DNA from: Calliopum simillimum
Taxonomy: Eukaryota; Arthropoda; Insecta; Diptera; Lauxaniidae
Reading direction: 5' to 3'
DNA: 64,000 nt
Assembly (NCBI GenBank): GCA_951812925.1
Contig: OX638370.1
Span: 119,550,897-119,614,896 of the forward strand
Position numbers and translations under genes: made by a program. Under the pieces are notes generated by a model. That model made no database searches and had not been told where the DNA came from. It saw only the letters and a list, made by a program, of their open reading frames with translations. Shown piece after piece: positions 45,075 through 56,236 of the stretch; the stretch's first letter is position 1, and each line of letters begins with the position of its first letter.

Positions 45075-46791
45075 TGAAAAAAAAATCTTTTACAATTACG
45101 CGCAGCGAAATAGTCCCCACGAAAACAAAATTTATTTTAAAATAAAAATAAAAAACCCCAATCGATAATTCACAAAGGCAAATATGAAAAGAAAGATTCA
45201 CCTCTATTTTACACACACAGTCGAAAAACCCGAAATATTCAAACAGAATTATTCAAAAATAAATAAAGTTGTGTATATAAAAGATAAATATGCAATTTCG
45301 AGATAAAAAAAACAAAATTATGATTTAGAAACGTCAAACGAAAAATTGTTTCTTAAAAATCATAAAATGTTTACAAAACTAAAGAAAGACGGATATCCAG
45401 AAAATACGTTTCATAAAAAAAAATTTAGAAGATCTTAAATCAGGATCGTTTTTTTTCCCAATTTATTTTCCCTCAACTAAGCAATAATAAAATCACTTAA
45501 ACAGGAATAAACTATATTTGATAGAGTAAATTTCAATTCTGTAGCACAGAATTTTATAAATTATAAGTTAATTAAAGAAAGGTACTAAAATATTTATGAT
45601 TTTTTTTTTTTATATTATTATTTTGGTAAAAAGTAAGAGGTTTTGTTTCAAATAAACAAACAAGAAATTATTCAAAAAGGTTTATTGAATTATATAAAAA
45701 ATCTAAAATCAGAAAATGTGAAATTATATTCTATATATAAAGAATAAGTTGCAAAAGCTTATGCAAAATGTTCTTTATGTGGTTATTGAACTTGAAAAAT
45801 TACGAAGTACATAAGTTGAAATGAAAGCATACACTTCGATCGAAAAACCAAAGTGTAATATATAACAAAACTAAAGCTTTTATGCTGTGAGCGAAGACTC
45901 AGATCAACAATAAAGCAAACGATCTGCACAAGTAAAAAAGCTTAGTTGTCGTGAGTAAAATTAATTTGCCAACTTCGCGAGAACTTTGACGGATAATCAG
46001 AAAAGCAAAATGGATACTTCTTTCTGAGTATCAAGGTGCACCAAAAATTTAAAAATTCCCATATGAGTTTTCAAGTACGGTTTTCATGTACTCGTATGTA
46101 TAGTAAAAACCTTGAACTTTTACTGCTACAGTACAAGAAATTGCACCAAACAAAGTTATGGTATATGATTTTTAGTAATATGAATATATATGTATATATG
46201 AATACATATATATGATTATATTTCTCGCAAAAATAAAAATTTTTTATATATATTTAAAATTTTTTCCCAAGTTATAAAAGAAAAAAATCAAAAAAATAAA
46301 ACAAAAATTAAAGAACTCACTTTAGAGTTTTTGGCGCCAATTGACGATTCCAGAGATTTTATGTTTTTTTCCTCAATTTTTAAATCAGCCTTATTTCGCC
46401 AAAACACTTTTATTTTTCACCCACGTTCTTTTTATAAGAATTATTTTCTTTGATTACTTTTCTTTTCTTTTTTTTTTTTTTAATACGGCAATATGTTTAG
46501 TTTTTTTTTTAACACTATATAAATTCTATTTTTCAAAAACGCGATGCTCTTTTAAAAAATACAAAAAAACCAAATAACGCACCTTTAATGACTATTGATT
46601 TCCAACTAAGTCAGCAAGATCTCCAATCAACGTATATGAGTCTGCTTGAAAAGTTTCTGCCTATTCTCACGAAAGTAAGGAACGTTCAGCAACACAAGAC
46701 TCAGAAAGACTCGAGTATTCCGCAATTGGTTTCACTGCTTAATGAAGAGACGAAAGCTTCCAAATAAGATCGGGCTCGCACGGACCAAAAA
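45075..46791 (-). promoter_or_regulatory. BEL 5' leader with candidate splice donor
   Basis: A long (1.7 kb), AT-rich non-coding leader between the 5' LTR and the gag start. On the minus strand CTCTAAAGTGAGTTCTT (GT at 46320-46319) is a good splice-donor candidate that could join to the acceptor at 39729 to express the second ORF. A symmetrical TTGGCGCCAA lies just upstream (about 46340-46331). Splicing here is inferred, not shown. Confidence 0.4.
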
Positions 46792-47152
46792 TGATGAGTC
46801 GAAGACTGCGATAGCGAGAAAAGATATCTCCAAATTAAGCAATGCAAAATAAATAAAGTAAAAAACCAAATTTTGTGTAAGTTTAAAATTAAAGATTATT
46901 TTATTGAGGATTCTGAATTCTTACGTGTGGTTAGATCAAGTTCCAATTCCAAGAGAGAGAGGAAGTGAAAATTATAAAAGATGATTGATTACAACCTTTC
47001 GTCAGAATTATATTTAATGCCTAATTCTAAATCGCATAGGTTGGTAGACATTCGTTACCATATAGCAGCAATACATATCATTATGGGTATGTTATTACAG
47101 TGCTTTTAAAACTTAAAAACTATTAACTATTAAGTGGCTTTTGACCTAAACA
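46792..47152 (-). repeat. BEL 5' LTR
   Basis: 361 bp, apparently identical to 38298-38658, followed on the plus strand by the AACAG target duplication. It should contain the element's promoter; I did not find an unambiguous TATA box. Confidence 0.95.
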
Positions 47153-47844
47153 AACAGGAGTCCAAGTATATAGCAAAAGTTATTTTTTGAAATTGGTCAG
47201 CGAGCTATCCGGGTCGAATTTCGGTTACCAAATGGTCTTCATATTGTTTCTGTATCAAACAAAAAAGTTTTACAAAAATTAACTAAAAATTGGGTATGCA
47301 GTAAGTTGTCTGTTTATAGCCCAGGAAAATAAGACGAAAAAAGAACTGCTGTGCGAAATAATTCCAAGTGAATTTTTTTCACCGAAATTGTCTTTATTAA
47401 AGCATAATGAATAATGTGTAAAAAGTTATTCAGGCTCAAAGGTCGCTAAAATCAGTTTTTTGCAAATATCTGGCTAACGCAAATATTTGCACAATTTTGT
47501 ATTACAGAAAATTTGCTATGTAAATATGTAAAAAATGTTTTTGTGTAGCTTATAGTTTAAGAGATAACTCAATTTAAAAAGTTGTGTACAATTTTTATGT
47601 GTAAATGCTACGTATAAGTTCATATTAAAATATTTTTCTTTTAAAATTGCGAATACTCTTTAACAAGGAGTCATACAAAAAAATTTAAAAAAACCGTTCA
47701 AAAGATAATTGGATTTTGTAAACACCGTATTAAATTTTTGGATATTATTGGATGGATATCTCTAAAACGGTCAGTCATACGATAAAAAGCAATGGCACCA
47801 ATTTTATAGAAAATCACGAGATCTACAAAAAATAAGCCATTCGA

Positions 47845-48976
47845 GGGGCCTAACAAAAGTTCGCTTAGTTGAATTGAAAAAACTTTTAAATTTAATTTTT
47901 TAAATTTATAACTTTATTCTTCATCTATTTGTATTTTTTCAACGTAGTCGCCATTTATTTTGATACATTTTTGAAGTCGATAAATCCATCTTGAAAAACA
48001 GTCTTCAAAATCGGCTTTTTGCAGTTTTGCAATTTCATCATTAACCGCATTTATTATCTCCTTATTGCTGTTGAAGACTCTCCCTCTCAAATTTTTTTTT
48101 ATTTTTGGAAACAACCAGAAGTCACAAGGCGCTAGATCTGGGGAATAAGGTGCGGGACGAATTTCTTCGATGTCTGAAAGCGTAATAAAATCGGTCGTTT
48201 TTCAGCAGTGTGCGCTGGCGCATTATCGTGATGTAGAAAGTAGCGCCGTAGCTCCTTTTTTTGGCGTTTCCCAATAATTTTTGGAAGACTTCTGTATACC
48301 ACTTAGCAGTAACCGTCTGACTTTTTTCAAAGGAATAGCAGCTACAGCTTTCTCTCTGGTGAGGTAAACTGACATCATTACTTTTGTTGCTGACTTTTGT
48401 TGCTTTGCTTTAACAGGTGGATTTGCACCTTCTGGGCTCCATACCATGGATTGTTGTTTGGTTTCAGGGTCATATTTGTAAAACCATGCTCATCACCTGT
48501 AACTATTTTCTTGAAAGTGTTAGACTCTCCATTTTTGAATTTTTCAAGGAAACACTTAGCAAAACGCACACGTGCCTCTTTTCGAGCATCACTTAAAATT
48601 CTAGGGACCCATCGTGCAGATTTCTCCGCGTATCCAAGATAATTTTTTAATATTTGCGATACAGCCATGGCATTCAAGCCCAGTTCCTCAGCAATGATTT
48701 TCTGGGTTAATCTTATTTGGCATTCATTAAATATTTCCATAGGCTTGAGCTTACGTCGAAATCCAAAAAGAATAGCAAACCGAATCTCTTGCTGCGTTGG
48801 CATTGGAATATCTGCTGACATTGTTTCACGAATTTTACGTTTTATTCTCTCCATTTTGACTGATCTTTCTGAAAATTAAAATGATATATCGTAAGACTAC
48901 AACAAATAATACGCAATTTTTTGATTTACTAAAAATTTATAACATGACACCAACTAAGCGAACTTTTGTTAGGCCC
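47845..48976 (-). mobile_element. Mariner transposon
   Basis: Inverted ends AGGGGCCTAACAAAAGTTCG (left) and AGGGCCTAACAAAAGTTCG (right, inverted) enclose one transposase gene on the minus strand. Length 1.13 kb, a little short of a typical 1.3-kb mariner. Inserted near the centre of the foldback at 47317-49490. Confidence 0.85.
47914..48854 (-). pseudogene. Mariner transposase (DD34D type), frameshifted
   Basis: The N-terminal frame from ATG 48854 contains a helix-turn-helix-like part (KIIAEELGLNAMAVSQILKN) and WVPRIL; the first catalytic Asp is in VTGDEHGF. After a shift near 48440 comes VVWSPEGANPPVKA-like sequence (VWSPEGANPPVKAKQQKSAT), then HHDNAPAHTAEK with the second Asp. After another shift comes YSPDLAPCDFWLFPK with the third Asp, about 34 residues later, and the C-terminus ends at 47914. 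All three Asp are present but the frames are broken, so this copy is inactive. Confidence 0.88.
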
Positions 48977-49490
48977 TGCGTATGAATACACATTAGAATA
49001 ACCGTTAAGAAGTTATTCAATAAAAACCGGTTTTTTGCCATTTAAAGGTTTTTTTTTAATATCTTCTAAACGGTTACTTCAATGTGTACACATATTTTGT
49101 AGATCTCATGATTCTCTATAAAATTGATGCTTTGCTTTTTATCGTATGACTTACCGTTTCAGAGATATCCAAAAACCAGTATTTTCGAGACCTTAACGGT
49201 TTTTGAAGAATATTTTTTGACCATGAGTCGCTCCTAAAAAAATTTAATACGGTGTTTACAGAATCTAATTATCTTTCGAACGGTTTTTTAATTTTTTCTG
49301 TACGACTCCTCGTTAAAGAGTATTCGCAATTTTAAAAGATAAATATTTAAATATGAACTTATACGTAGCATTTACATAGAAAAACTGTGCACAACTTTTT
49401 AAATTGAGTTATCTCTTAAACAATAAGCTACACAAAAACATTTTTTACATATTTACATAGCAAATTTTTTGTAATACAAAATTGTGGATA

Positions 49491-50330
49491 ATAATAAAAC
49501 TACTGAAGCAATCTTTCTGAATTTAACTGAGGGACTCTATTTGTTATTAGGCACCTTTAAACTTAAAGTGGGCGAAATATCACCGGTGTCATTATACTTG
49601 CAGGATTTTGAAATATCCTTGCTTGAAGTTAAAAAAAAACGATGTGTTCAATCTTACAGCGTAGCTACAAAAAAATGTGAAATTCTTTTTTATTAATCGC
49701 ATCAAATAGGCACAAACTTAATTATCGGATTTTTCCAATAGGTCTCTTACTTTCCGAGTTATGATCCCATAATTTATCCCATTTATTTATTTTAGGGCAT
49801 TGTATTTCACCAAAAAAATTTTGAGTTTCTGATATTTTTCTATTCCATTCGATATTTTCCGAGTTTTTTCTTATTATTATTCTCATCGGTTAATTTATCA
49901 TTTTGATAGCATGAACATTGGTGGTGAGAAGATATGAATTTCATCACAAAAAATAACTATGAATAAAAACATCGACTAAAATAATAAGATCAGATTGTTG
50001 ACCGAGCAGGGATCGGTCTCCAGGTACTTTAAATTAATACAGAAATATGCAATGCTTCAACACCGCAGCAATTTTTTCCATTTATAACGGTATGTTTTTA
50101 ATTTACTGTTCCATATTCCAAAAAAAATTTGAGACATATTTGGTTCGTTTCGTCCGAGTTTGCAACGAATTTATAAAAGTAATCGATGTTGCCAAACATC
50201 GATCTTTTTTTGGCGATGTTTCTTTAACATCAAGAAATCGATCTTTTCCGGTCGATGTCGCAGCTCCAACTCCAGTAAAAAAATACTTGTGTTCCGACCC
50301 TCGAATAAGAAACACTGAATGAGCGAGGAA
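49491..50330. other. No recognised gene
   Basis: AT-rich. The 50080-50330 part is somewhat more balanced in composition and may be an eroded 5' part of the LINE that follows; no motif was recognised. Confidence 0.45.
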
Positions 50331-52310
50331 ACGTGGTGTCTTGTTGAGAAAAGAAGAAGCGTAAAAAACTGAGAAATGACGCTAAAAGTAGAGCGCAAAA
50401 AAACGACGCCGAAAAGGTCTTTAACTCTCTGAATAAAGAAGTCAGGTGTTTGTGCAGACAAGACAAAAGAAGAATGTATAACGACCTCGCGAGCGAAGCC
50501 GAAAGCGCTGCTAATGCGAAAAATCTCAATCAGCTTTACGATAGCACCCGCAGACTATCTGGTAGAAAACACCAACAGAATCGCCCTATTAAAGACAAAA
50601 ACGGAAATCTCTTAACATCTGCGGACGACCAACTAAGTAGATGGAAAGAGTATTTTTGTGACATACTGTATCCCACATCTACAGCATTCCCGCAACCAGA
50701 ATCACCAACTACAACTGCCGCAGTGACTCGCAGTAGCAGTCTATCACAAACACCACCGATGAAATAGTGAAAGTTATCCAAAGCATGAAAAACAACAAGG
50801 CCGCCGCACACTGGGGCTATAGAAGTGATTTGGTTCAAAACCACCCAGACATCGCAATTTTCATCGAAATATAAAAATTCTTAAATTGGGATCTTTGTTT
50901 TGTCACACTGAAGAATGGTACGAAGCTTAATTTCCTAAATGTGACTGTATCAATTTGCCGATTGGCCTTGAAAAATGTAATTCAATGTTCAAAAAATAGA
51001 GATACCATTAAAAATCTTTTTTTACTCAAGAGGAAAGCATCTGACGAAAAAAATGTATTAGGCAAAAAATGCTTAGAATCGTCCAAGCAAAACGTGAGAT
51101 TTTTTTGGAAACTTTTTTTTTTTGAAAGTTTTTCAAAAATTATTCAAAAAAAAAGTTTAAAAAAATTCCAAAAAAAATCACACGTATTGCTTGGACGATT
51201 CTAAGCATTTTATCTTAGTACACTTTTTTCGTAAGATGCTTTCCTCTTGAGTAAAAAAATATTTTTGCCTTCTGCGGGCGTCCAAAAGCCAAAAACTCCC
51301 ATTTAGCGTCCGAATCCCATCTTGAGTCATATTTAGGAAATTAAGCTTCGTACCATTCTTTAGTATAACAAAACAAATATCCCACTTTAAGAATTTTTAT
51401 ATTTTGATGAGAATTGCGATTTGTGGGTGGTTTTGAACATGGAGTCCGCAGTGTTCGCCGGTATAGATCAAATAACAGCTGAATTGCTAAAGGCATGCCC
51501 CATAACATCAGCAAAAATTCTCCATCCTCTGCTCACCAAAGTTTGGAGCGAAGAGCGTTTGCCGGAAGATTGGCTACATAGCATGTTAGCTAAACTGCCG
51601 AAAAAAGGTGACCTAAGCGAGTGCCGAAATTATAGAGGAATAACTTTGCTCTCAGTTCCATCAAAAGTACTGACAAAAGTGCTTCTAAACAGGGTACGCG
51701 AAAAACTTGATTCGGCCATCCGAAGGCAACAAGCAGGATTCCGGCGAAACCGATCATGCGTGGATCAAATCAACATCCTTAGAAAAATTGTCAAGCAATC
51801 ATGTGAGTGGCGTGCTGCGCTTCAACTTGTGTGTTGCACAATGGGTTGTTGTCACCGACATTCACCACTTATTCAGGCGTACAGCAGGGGTGTTTACTAT
51901 CACCATCTCTCTTCCTTATCGTTCTTGACGATATCTTAGATAAAGCTTTTAAAAAGGCCAAAAGGGGTATCCAATGGAACTTTGCCGAACATCTAGAAGA
52001 TCTCGACTACGCTGACGACATTTGCCTCTTATCGTCCGAATACTCAGATATGCAAAGCAACATTGAAGACCTTGTCTTGGAATCACAAAAGGCCGGCCTA
52101 AAAATCAACGTATCCAAGACTAAAAGCAGGACGCTGAACGCAGGAATGCCATCACGTTTAGAGCTGGCAGTGATGACATCGAAAACGTCGATAGCTTCAC
52201 GTACTTAGGCAGCATTATCTCCATGGATGGTGGAGCAAAAGAGGATATCAACTCAAGATTAGCAAAAGCAAAAGGCGCGTTTGCTCAACTGAACAAAATA
52301 AAAAAATAGA
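50331..52310 (+). pseudogene. RTE-like LINE reverse transcriptase, interrupted and decayed
   Basis: Part one (50450-50767): a basic helical region and LNQLYDSTRRLSGRK, QNRPIKDKNGNLLT, RWKEYFCDIL, the segment before RT in RTE/BovB-type elements. A MITE then interrupts exactly within the RT motif K-A-A | G-I-D-Q. Part two (51456 on): GIDQITAELLKA, LPEDWLHSMLAKLPKKGDLS, RNYRGITLLSVPSKVLTKVL, QAGFRRNRSCVDQINIL. After a deletion and frame change it continues GVQQGCLLSPSLFLIVLDD and LDYADDICLLSS, then after another shift FTYLGSIISMDGG. It ends near 52310. Catalytic YADD present; gene broken at least three times. Clade by resemblance. Confidence 0.8.
50807..51455. mobile_element. Foldback/MITE inserted in the LINE RT
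   Basis: The ends read CACACTGGGGC (left) and inverted AACACTGCGGA (right), continuing into long inverted arms with GTTCAAAACCACCCA and GGAAATTAAGCTTCGTACCA. CGCCG occurs at both junctions (about 50802-50806 and 51456-51460), consistent with a short target duplication. The arms share ACTCAAGAGGAAAGCATCT with 60455-60475. Non-coding. Confidence 0.75.
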
Positions 52311-53002
52311 ATTTGAAAAATTTGGTATGCTACTAGAGATGTGCTTCTATGAGCGGCTTCATTTCTTCCCATTGGGGCACTGAAAATTTTGAAAAACTTC
52401 CACGGAAGCGTATTTCATATGCGTCCAAATGTATGCTTCCACGGAGGCGTATTTCATGTGCTTCTGAAGATGTGCATCTTCGCTAGGACATGCTGTGTTA
52501 AAAAAGATAAGCAGTGAGAACAGCACTGGAAGCAGCTTCTTGCTTTCCTAGAAACGTAAATGAAGTCATTTCAATACGCTTCCGTTTCCCGTTCGGAAGT
52601 AATCCAGTCCGAATCAACAATGTTTAAGATCAGAGCCTGGACGAAAAAAACCTGCGGGACAAAACCCAAATGCGGGACTGTCCCGTAGAATCTGGGACGT
52701 TTGGTCGGCCTGATTTACGCCCACTAGATGGCGTTAAAAAAAAATTCAATAAAAAGCAATACAACTTCCATTGCTTAGAAAATACAAGGTAAACAAAAAA
52801 TCAAGATATCCCATATTAATCATAAGAATATTGACGAAATGTTTTGAAAAATCTTATTTTTAATAAATTTTAAATAATTTTTATTAATTTTCCCAAAAAA
52901 AATTACCGTGGCTCTCACAAGCATTTAGCGCAAACCAAATCTTTTGGAAAATATTTGTTTTTTATACATCTTTCCGTAGAAAAAAATTAAAAAAAAAAAT
53001 AG
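52311..53002. other. Non-coding, with short repeated motifs
   Basis: GAAGCGTATTTCATATGCG and GAGGCGTATTTCATGTGC recur at 52404 and 52446, and GCGGGAC/CCCGTAG phrases occur at 52650-52700. They look like subterminal motifs of a worn DNA transposon, but no ends could be paired. Confidence 0.4.
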
Positions 53003-53177
53003 TGGCCCGTATGCATAAAAACTGAGTAAATGCTGCTTTTACTCCAGAGTAAGAAAAATGAGTAAAGTAAATGCTCTGAGTAAAAGGCAATATTCGTATG
53101 CATAATCTTTTACTTTACTCAGTGTTTTGACTCTGTTATAATTTCGTATAACAGAGTATTAAAACGTCAAAATGTAA

Positions 53178-53500
53178 CGTCAAAACGTCAGAATTAGTTT
53201 TGTTGACATGCAAATGTTCAACAATCAGCAAGATTCAACAAAATATTCAGCGGACATTGAAGGAGCAGAAGTAGAAACCATTGTTGTTGACTCAGATGAT
53301 GATAATTTGGAAAATGATGGACTTATTAAGGTAGCCATTTTGATGGTTATGAAATTTAAATATTTTGTAAAATCTTATTTATTTTATTACAGGCTAAAAA
53401 GAAAACTGCTGCGAGCACATCAAAACCATCAACATCTAAAGCTGCAGCGACTGCTAAGAAAACTACAAGCAAAGCTAAAACTTCCAACTCAAAGAAGTGA
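53178..53500 (+). pseudogene. Captured 3' end of an unidentified gene (two exons)
   Basis: An open frame from 53178 reads FVDMQMFNNQQDSTKYSADI, then ETIVVDSDDDNLENDG, to a GTAGCC donor at 53331. A 62-nt intron with a TTTTATTACAG acceptor (AG 53391-53392) follows. The second exon (53393-53500) reads AKKKTAASTSKPSTSK, then Lys/Ser/Ala-rich sequence to TGA. The acidic stretch followed by a Lys/Ser/Ala tail is typical of nuclear, DNA-associated proteins, but I cannot name the gene. It lies inside transposon ends, so it looks like a captured gene end rather than a gene in place. Frame and splice sites are intact, suggesting recent capture or selection. Confidence 0.6.
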
Positions 53501-53565
53501 ATCGATTCCGATAATTAGAAATTAATTTAATAAGAAATCACATGCCATTTTTGTGTTATATTTTA

Positions 53566-53672
53566 CTATGGGGGTTATCGTGAATGAATGTTTACTCAGA
53601 CCACAATGGAGAATGCACGGGAGTCTAAGAAAAATTACCCGGGAATATTTATTCACTATAACCCCCTATACA
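53566..53672. mobile_element. Small MITE, TATGGGGGTTAT ends
   Basis: TATGGGGGTTATCGTGAATG at 53566 is matched inverted (TATAGGGGGTTATAGTGAAT) ending at 53672. About 107 bp, non-coding, nested in the Harbinger-like element. Confidence 0.65.
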
Positions 53673-54462
53673 AAATTGTCTAAAATATTTACTATATAAG
53701 CGTGAAAACTAATCCCTACATACATTCGATATATTTTATTTACGTTCATATCCACAAATATCGTTTTCGTTGCTCGAGGAATTGTTTTAAGTTTGTTTCA
53801 GTAGATTGAAGGCAAATTTAAGTAATAAACTCATTTCATATTTAAGGATTGAAAAATATGTGTGTTATTTCCAAGAAAAGAAGGTTTGGAAATCATGGCA
53901 GCTGTTTATGAGACGTTAAAATCTTAATACTGCTTAAAGCGCAGCTACCTATTACGTTAATTTATTTCGCAGTTGAGAAATCTATATAACCGAATACAAA
54001 TGTTTATTTCAGTTGTATGTGTACATTAGATCGGTGCGTTTTGGACGAATGTTTAAAATTCGTCGCGCAACCGGCAGAATTGTAAAGTTAAATTATCGAC
54101 ATGAAGATTGCCGCCACCCTAGCTCTGAGAGATGACGGGAAGAGGTGTCGATATATTTTTGAAGGTTGAAAAACGTGGTTCAAAAATGCATGCTCATCGG
54201 TCCGAAATGAGTCAATTCTCAGCTTCGTAGTAGCTCGAAAATTGAAATTCAAGACAAGGATTCTTATGTATTTTTTCCCGTAGAATCGAATGGTACCATT
54301 AGTTTTCTGACGTCCAGTTTGAGCACTCCACAATTGAACAGAAAAAATCTTAGAAAAATTTGAAATGTATATTTTGTTAGGATTTTTCCTGACGAATCCA
54401 GTGGTACCATTTTTTTGCGCTACAACATTATTTTCTTTCATGAAAAACGAATTTGTTGATTT

Positions 54463-54820
54463 TTATTATCAAAAAATATCACAAAATCGGGCGTAAATAT
54501 TTAGTCAACGACGGTTGCCAACGTTCCTACGGGGTTTTTTTTTTTTTTCGGTGGCCCCTTGAAAAAGGGGTCAAAAAGACCCTTAAAAACGCGTTGTAAT
54601 GGGTTAAGATGTTCTAAAATATTGTTCCATGCTTGATTTTACATTAAGTTAAGTAAGTAAGTTTTTCAAAAACTTGTTTATAATGGGTTAAAAAAAATGT
54701 CCAAAAATATTCTAAAAAAATTTTACTAGGGGCCACCGAAAAAAAAAACCGTCGGGACGTTGGCAACCGTCGTTGACTAAATATTTACGCCCGATTTCGT
54801 GATATTTTTTGATAATAAGT
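54463..54820. mobile_element. Palindromic insert (CGGGCGTAAATATTTAGTC)
   Basis: TTATTATCAAAAAATATCAC, CGGGCGTAAATATTTAGTC and ACGGTTGCCAACG on the left are mirrored on the right, so arms of at least 60 bp bound a ~200-bp centre with GGGGCCACC / GGTGGCCCC at its edges. It cuts the transposase frame at 54821-55063. Confidence 0.7.
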
Positions 54821-55063
54821 TTCACAGTATTCTGGCAAAAATTCACGCACAAGAAAATCAACGTTTTCATGTTTGAATCGATATAAATCTTTAAAATTGG
54901 ATTCAACAAGAGTTCGACGTTTCTTGTAAATCTTATTGGTACGTGCATCCAAGTTCGGTATGCGTACCAGAGGAATAATGTGATTTATCATTTTATTTGA
55001 TCTATTTTTTACAAAAAAATTGACAGAATTGAATTTAACTAACCAAAATAAGCTATTTTGCAA
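54821..55063 (-). pseudogene. Truncated Harbinger-like transposase N-terminus
   Basis: On the minus strand: a hydrophobic start, then RTLVESNFKDLYRFKHENVD, FLVREFLPEYCET. The 'F+xLYRF..ENV..L...LP' pattern is the opening of PIF/Harbinger-type (HARBI1-like) transposases. It ends at the palindrome, and no catalytic DDE region was found on the other side (54440-54088 has a frame without recognisable motifs). Confidence 0.55.
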
Positions 55064-55385
55064 CTATTTTTTTTAACAAAATCGAAAAAACTGTATATAA
55101 ATATCAAAAACAAAATTGAAAATAATGTAAATAGTCTGAGTAAATGCTTCGAAGTCAACAAAATAGCAGACTCAGGAATTTCTGAGTAAATGTAGCTTTT
55201 ACTCACTTTTTTCTGTTTTTATGCATACGAAACTGAGTAAAAGCTATCGTATAACAGTTTAAATACTTCAAATTATTTTTTGTCATTTTTATGCATACGA
55301 AATTTATTTTTCTGAGTAAAAGCTATTTTCTGAGCAAATAATCTGAGTAAAAGATTTTACTCAGTTTTATGCATACGGGCCATTA

Positions 55386-56236
55386 TTTGAGAAAATCACC
55401 TTAAAAAATTTTTCCAAAAATGGCCGCCATTTTGGAAAATTTTAAAATTTAAAAAAGGAAATCAAAATAACATTTAAAATGTCACGAGAATCAGAAAACA
55501 AAAATTATAAAAATGATTTTTGACATAATGGCCGAACTTTGAAATAAAAATTGCATTGATTTTTCGCAAAAACACTATTTTGACTCTCATGCTCAGAACT
55601 TGGAAAAAAATAAAAATTTTCCGGTAAATTTATAATGAGAGGTCTTTAAACTAAACACTTAGAATGGCAATTATGGGACTGGATTCGAAATCAGCATTGT
55701 CAAATGAATCGAAAATTACTTGGGGGACTGCTTTAAACTCGTAAAAGCCTCAAAAACCTCGTAAACTCGTAAAAGTTGTCAAAATCAATACAATATTTGA
55801 CAGTTTTACGAGTTTACGAGGTTTTCGAGGCTTTTACACGTTTTCAGGAATCGCCTTACTATTTTTGTTTTAGGTTGTTATGTTTTTTTGTTAAATTTAG
55901 TTTTTCGACATTTTTTTATTGCGAGGTACCTTCTAGCAACTTTTAAAATTATTTAATTTTATTGCTATCACCAATGTATTGTATAAAAAAAGAATATCAT
56001 GGGTTCTGCAAACTATTATAAATTCCCCGTTCCGGAGAACCGTGTATATTGTAAAATTGGTTAAATTTTTGTATTAGCAATGTTCACGATCTAGTGCAAA
56101 AGGGTTTGCATGATAGCATTTCTAAATAAGTTTTGCTATACAACAACAAAATATATAAGATTGAATTTATCATGCTTTTTTGCATTTTCTATACTAAAAA
56201 CCTATAGCATAAAAATATCAAAGCACAAATACTTAC
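55386..56236. other. Non-coding, contains a palindromic MITE at about 55735-55860
   Basis: ACTCGTAAAAGCCTCAAAAA and its mirror TTTTCGAGGCTTTTACACGT form arms around CAATACAATATTTGACAG; the right end, TTTTCAGGAATCGCC, resembles the 9940-10038 MITE. The rest is AT-rich with nothing recognised. Confidence 0.55.

Larger units (their letters stand above)
38298..47152 (-). mobile_element. Complete BEL/Pao LTR retrotransposon
   Basis: An 8855-bp element bounded by two 361-bp direct repeats that show no difference by eye, each ending TG...CA, and flanked by a perfect 5-bp target duplication AACAG (38293-38297 and 47153-47157). The coding strand is minus, so 46792-47152 is the 5' LTR. It holds an uninterrupted gag-pol frame and a second downstream frame. 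Identical LTRs and open frames indicate a very recent insertion. A PBS candidate, TGGTCCGTGCGAGCC, lies 5 nt inside the 5' LTR (about 46786-46772, minus); its tRNA is not identified. Confidence 0.95.
47317..49490. mobile_element. Foldback element, TAGCCCAGG family, copy B, split by a mariner
   Basis: Starts TAGCCCAGGAAAATAAGAC as in copy A (32220). The left arm 47317-47844 and right arm 48977-49490 are inverted copies (for example GTACAATTTTTATGTG/GCACAACTTTT and CGTATAAGTTCATATTAAAA/TTTAAATATGAACTTATACG). A mariner at 47845-48976 sits in the centre. Non-coding apart from the mariner. Confidence 0.85.
53003..55382. mobile_element. Harbinger-like element with captured exons
   Basis: The ends TGGCCCGTATGCATAAAAACTGAG (left, from 53003) and inverted TGGCCCGTATGCATAAAACTGAG (right, to 55382) carry subterminal repeats of CTGAGTAAAAGC and TATGCATACGAA. 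Inside are a spliced host-like coding fragment (53178-53500), a small MITE (53566-53672), a palindrome (54463-54820) and a truncated Harbinger-like transposase start (54821-55063, minus). No convincing target duplication is visible. A composite, 2.4 kb. Confidence 0.65.

Noticed and set aside
46331..46340. TTGGCGCCAA as the BEL primer binding site
   Set aside because: It lies about 450 bp from the LTR edge, which is fixed by identical LTRs and the AACAG duplication; a PBS should be next to the LTR.
54088..54441. 117-codon minus-strand frame as the rest of the Harbinger transposase
   Set aside because: No DDE-type motifs; adjacent only because of the palindrome insertion.
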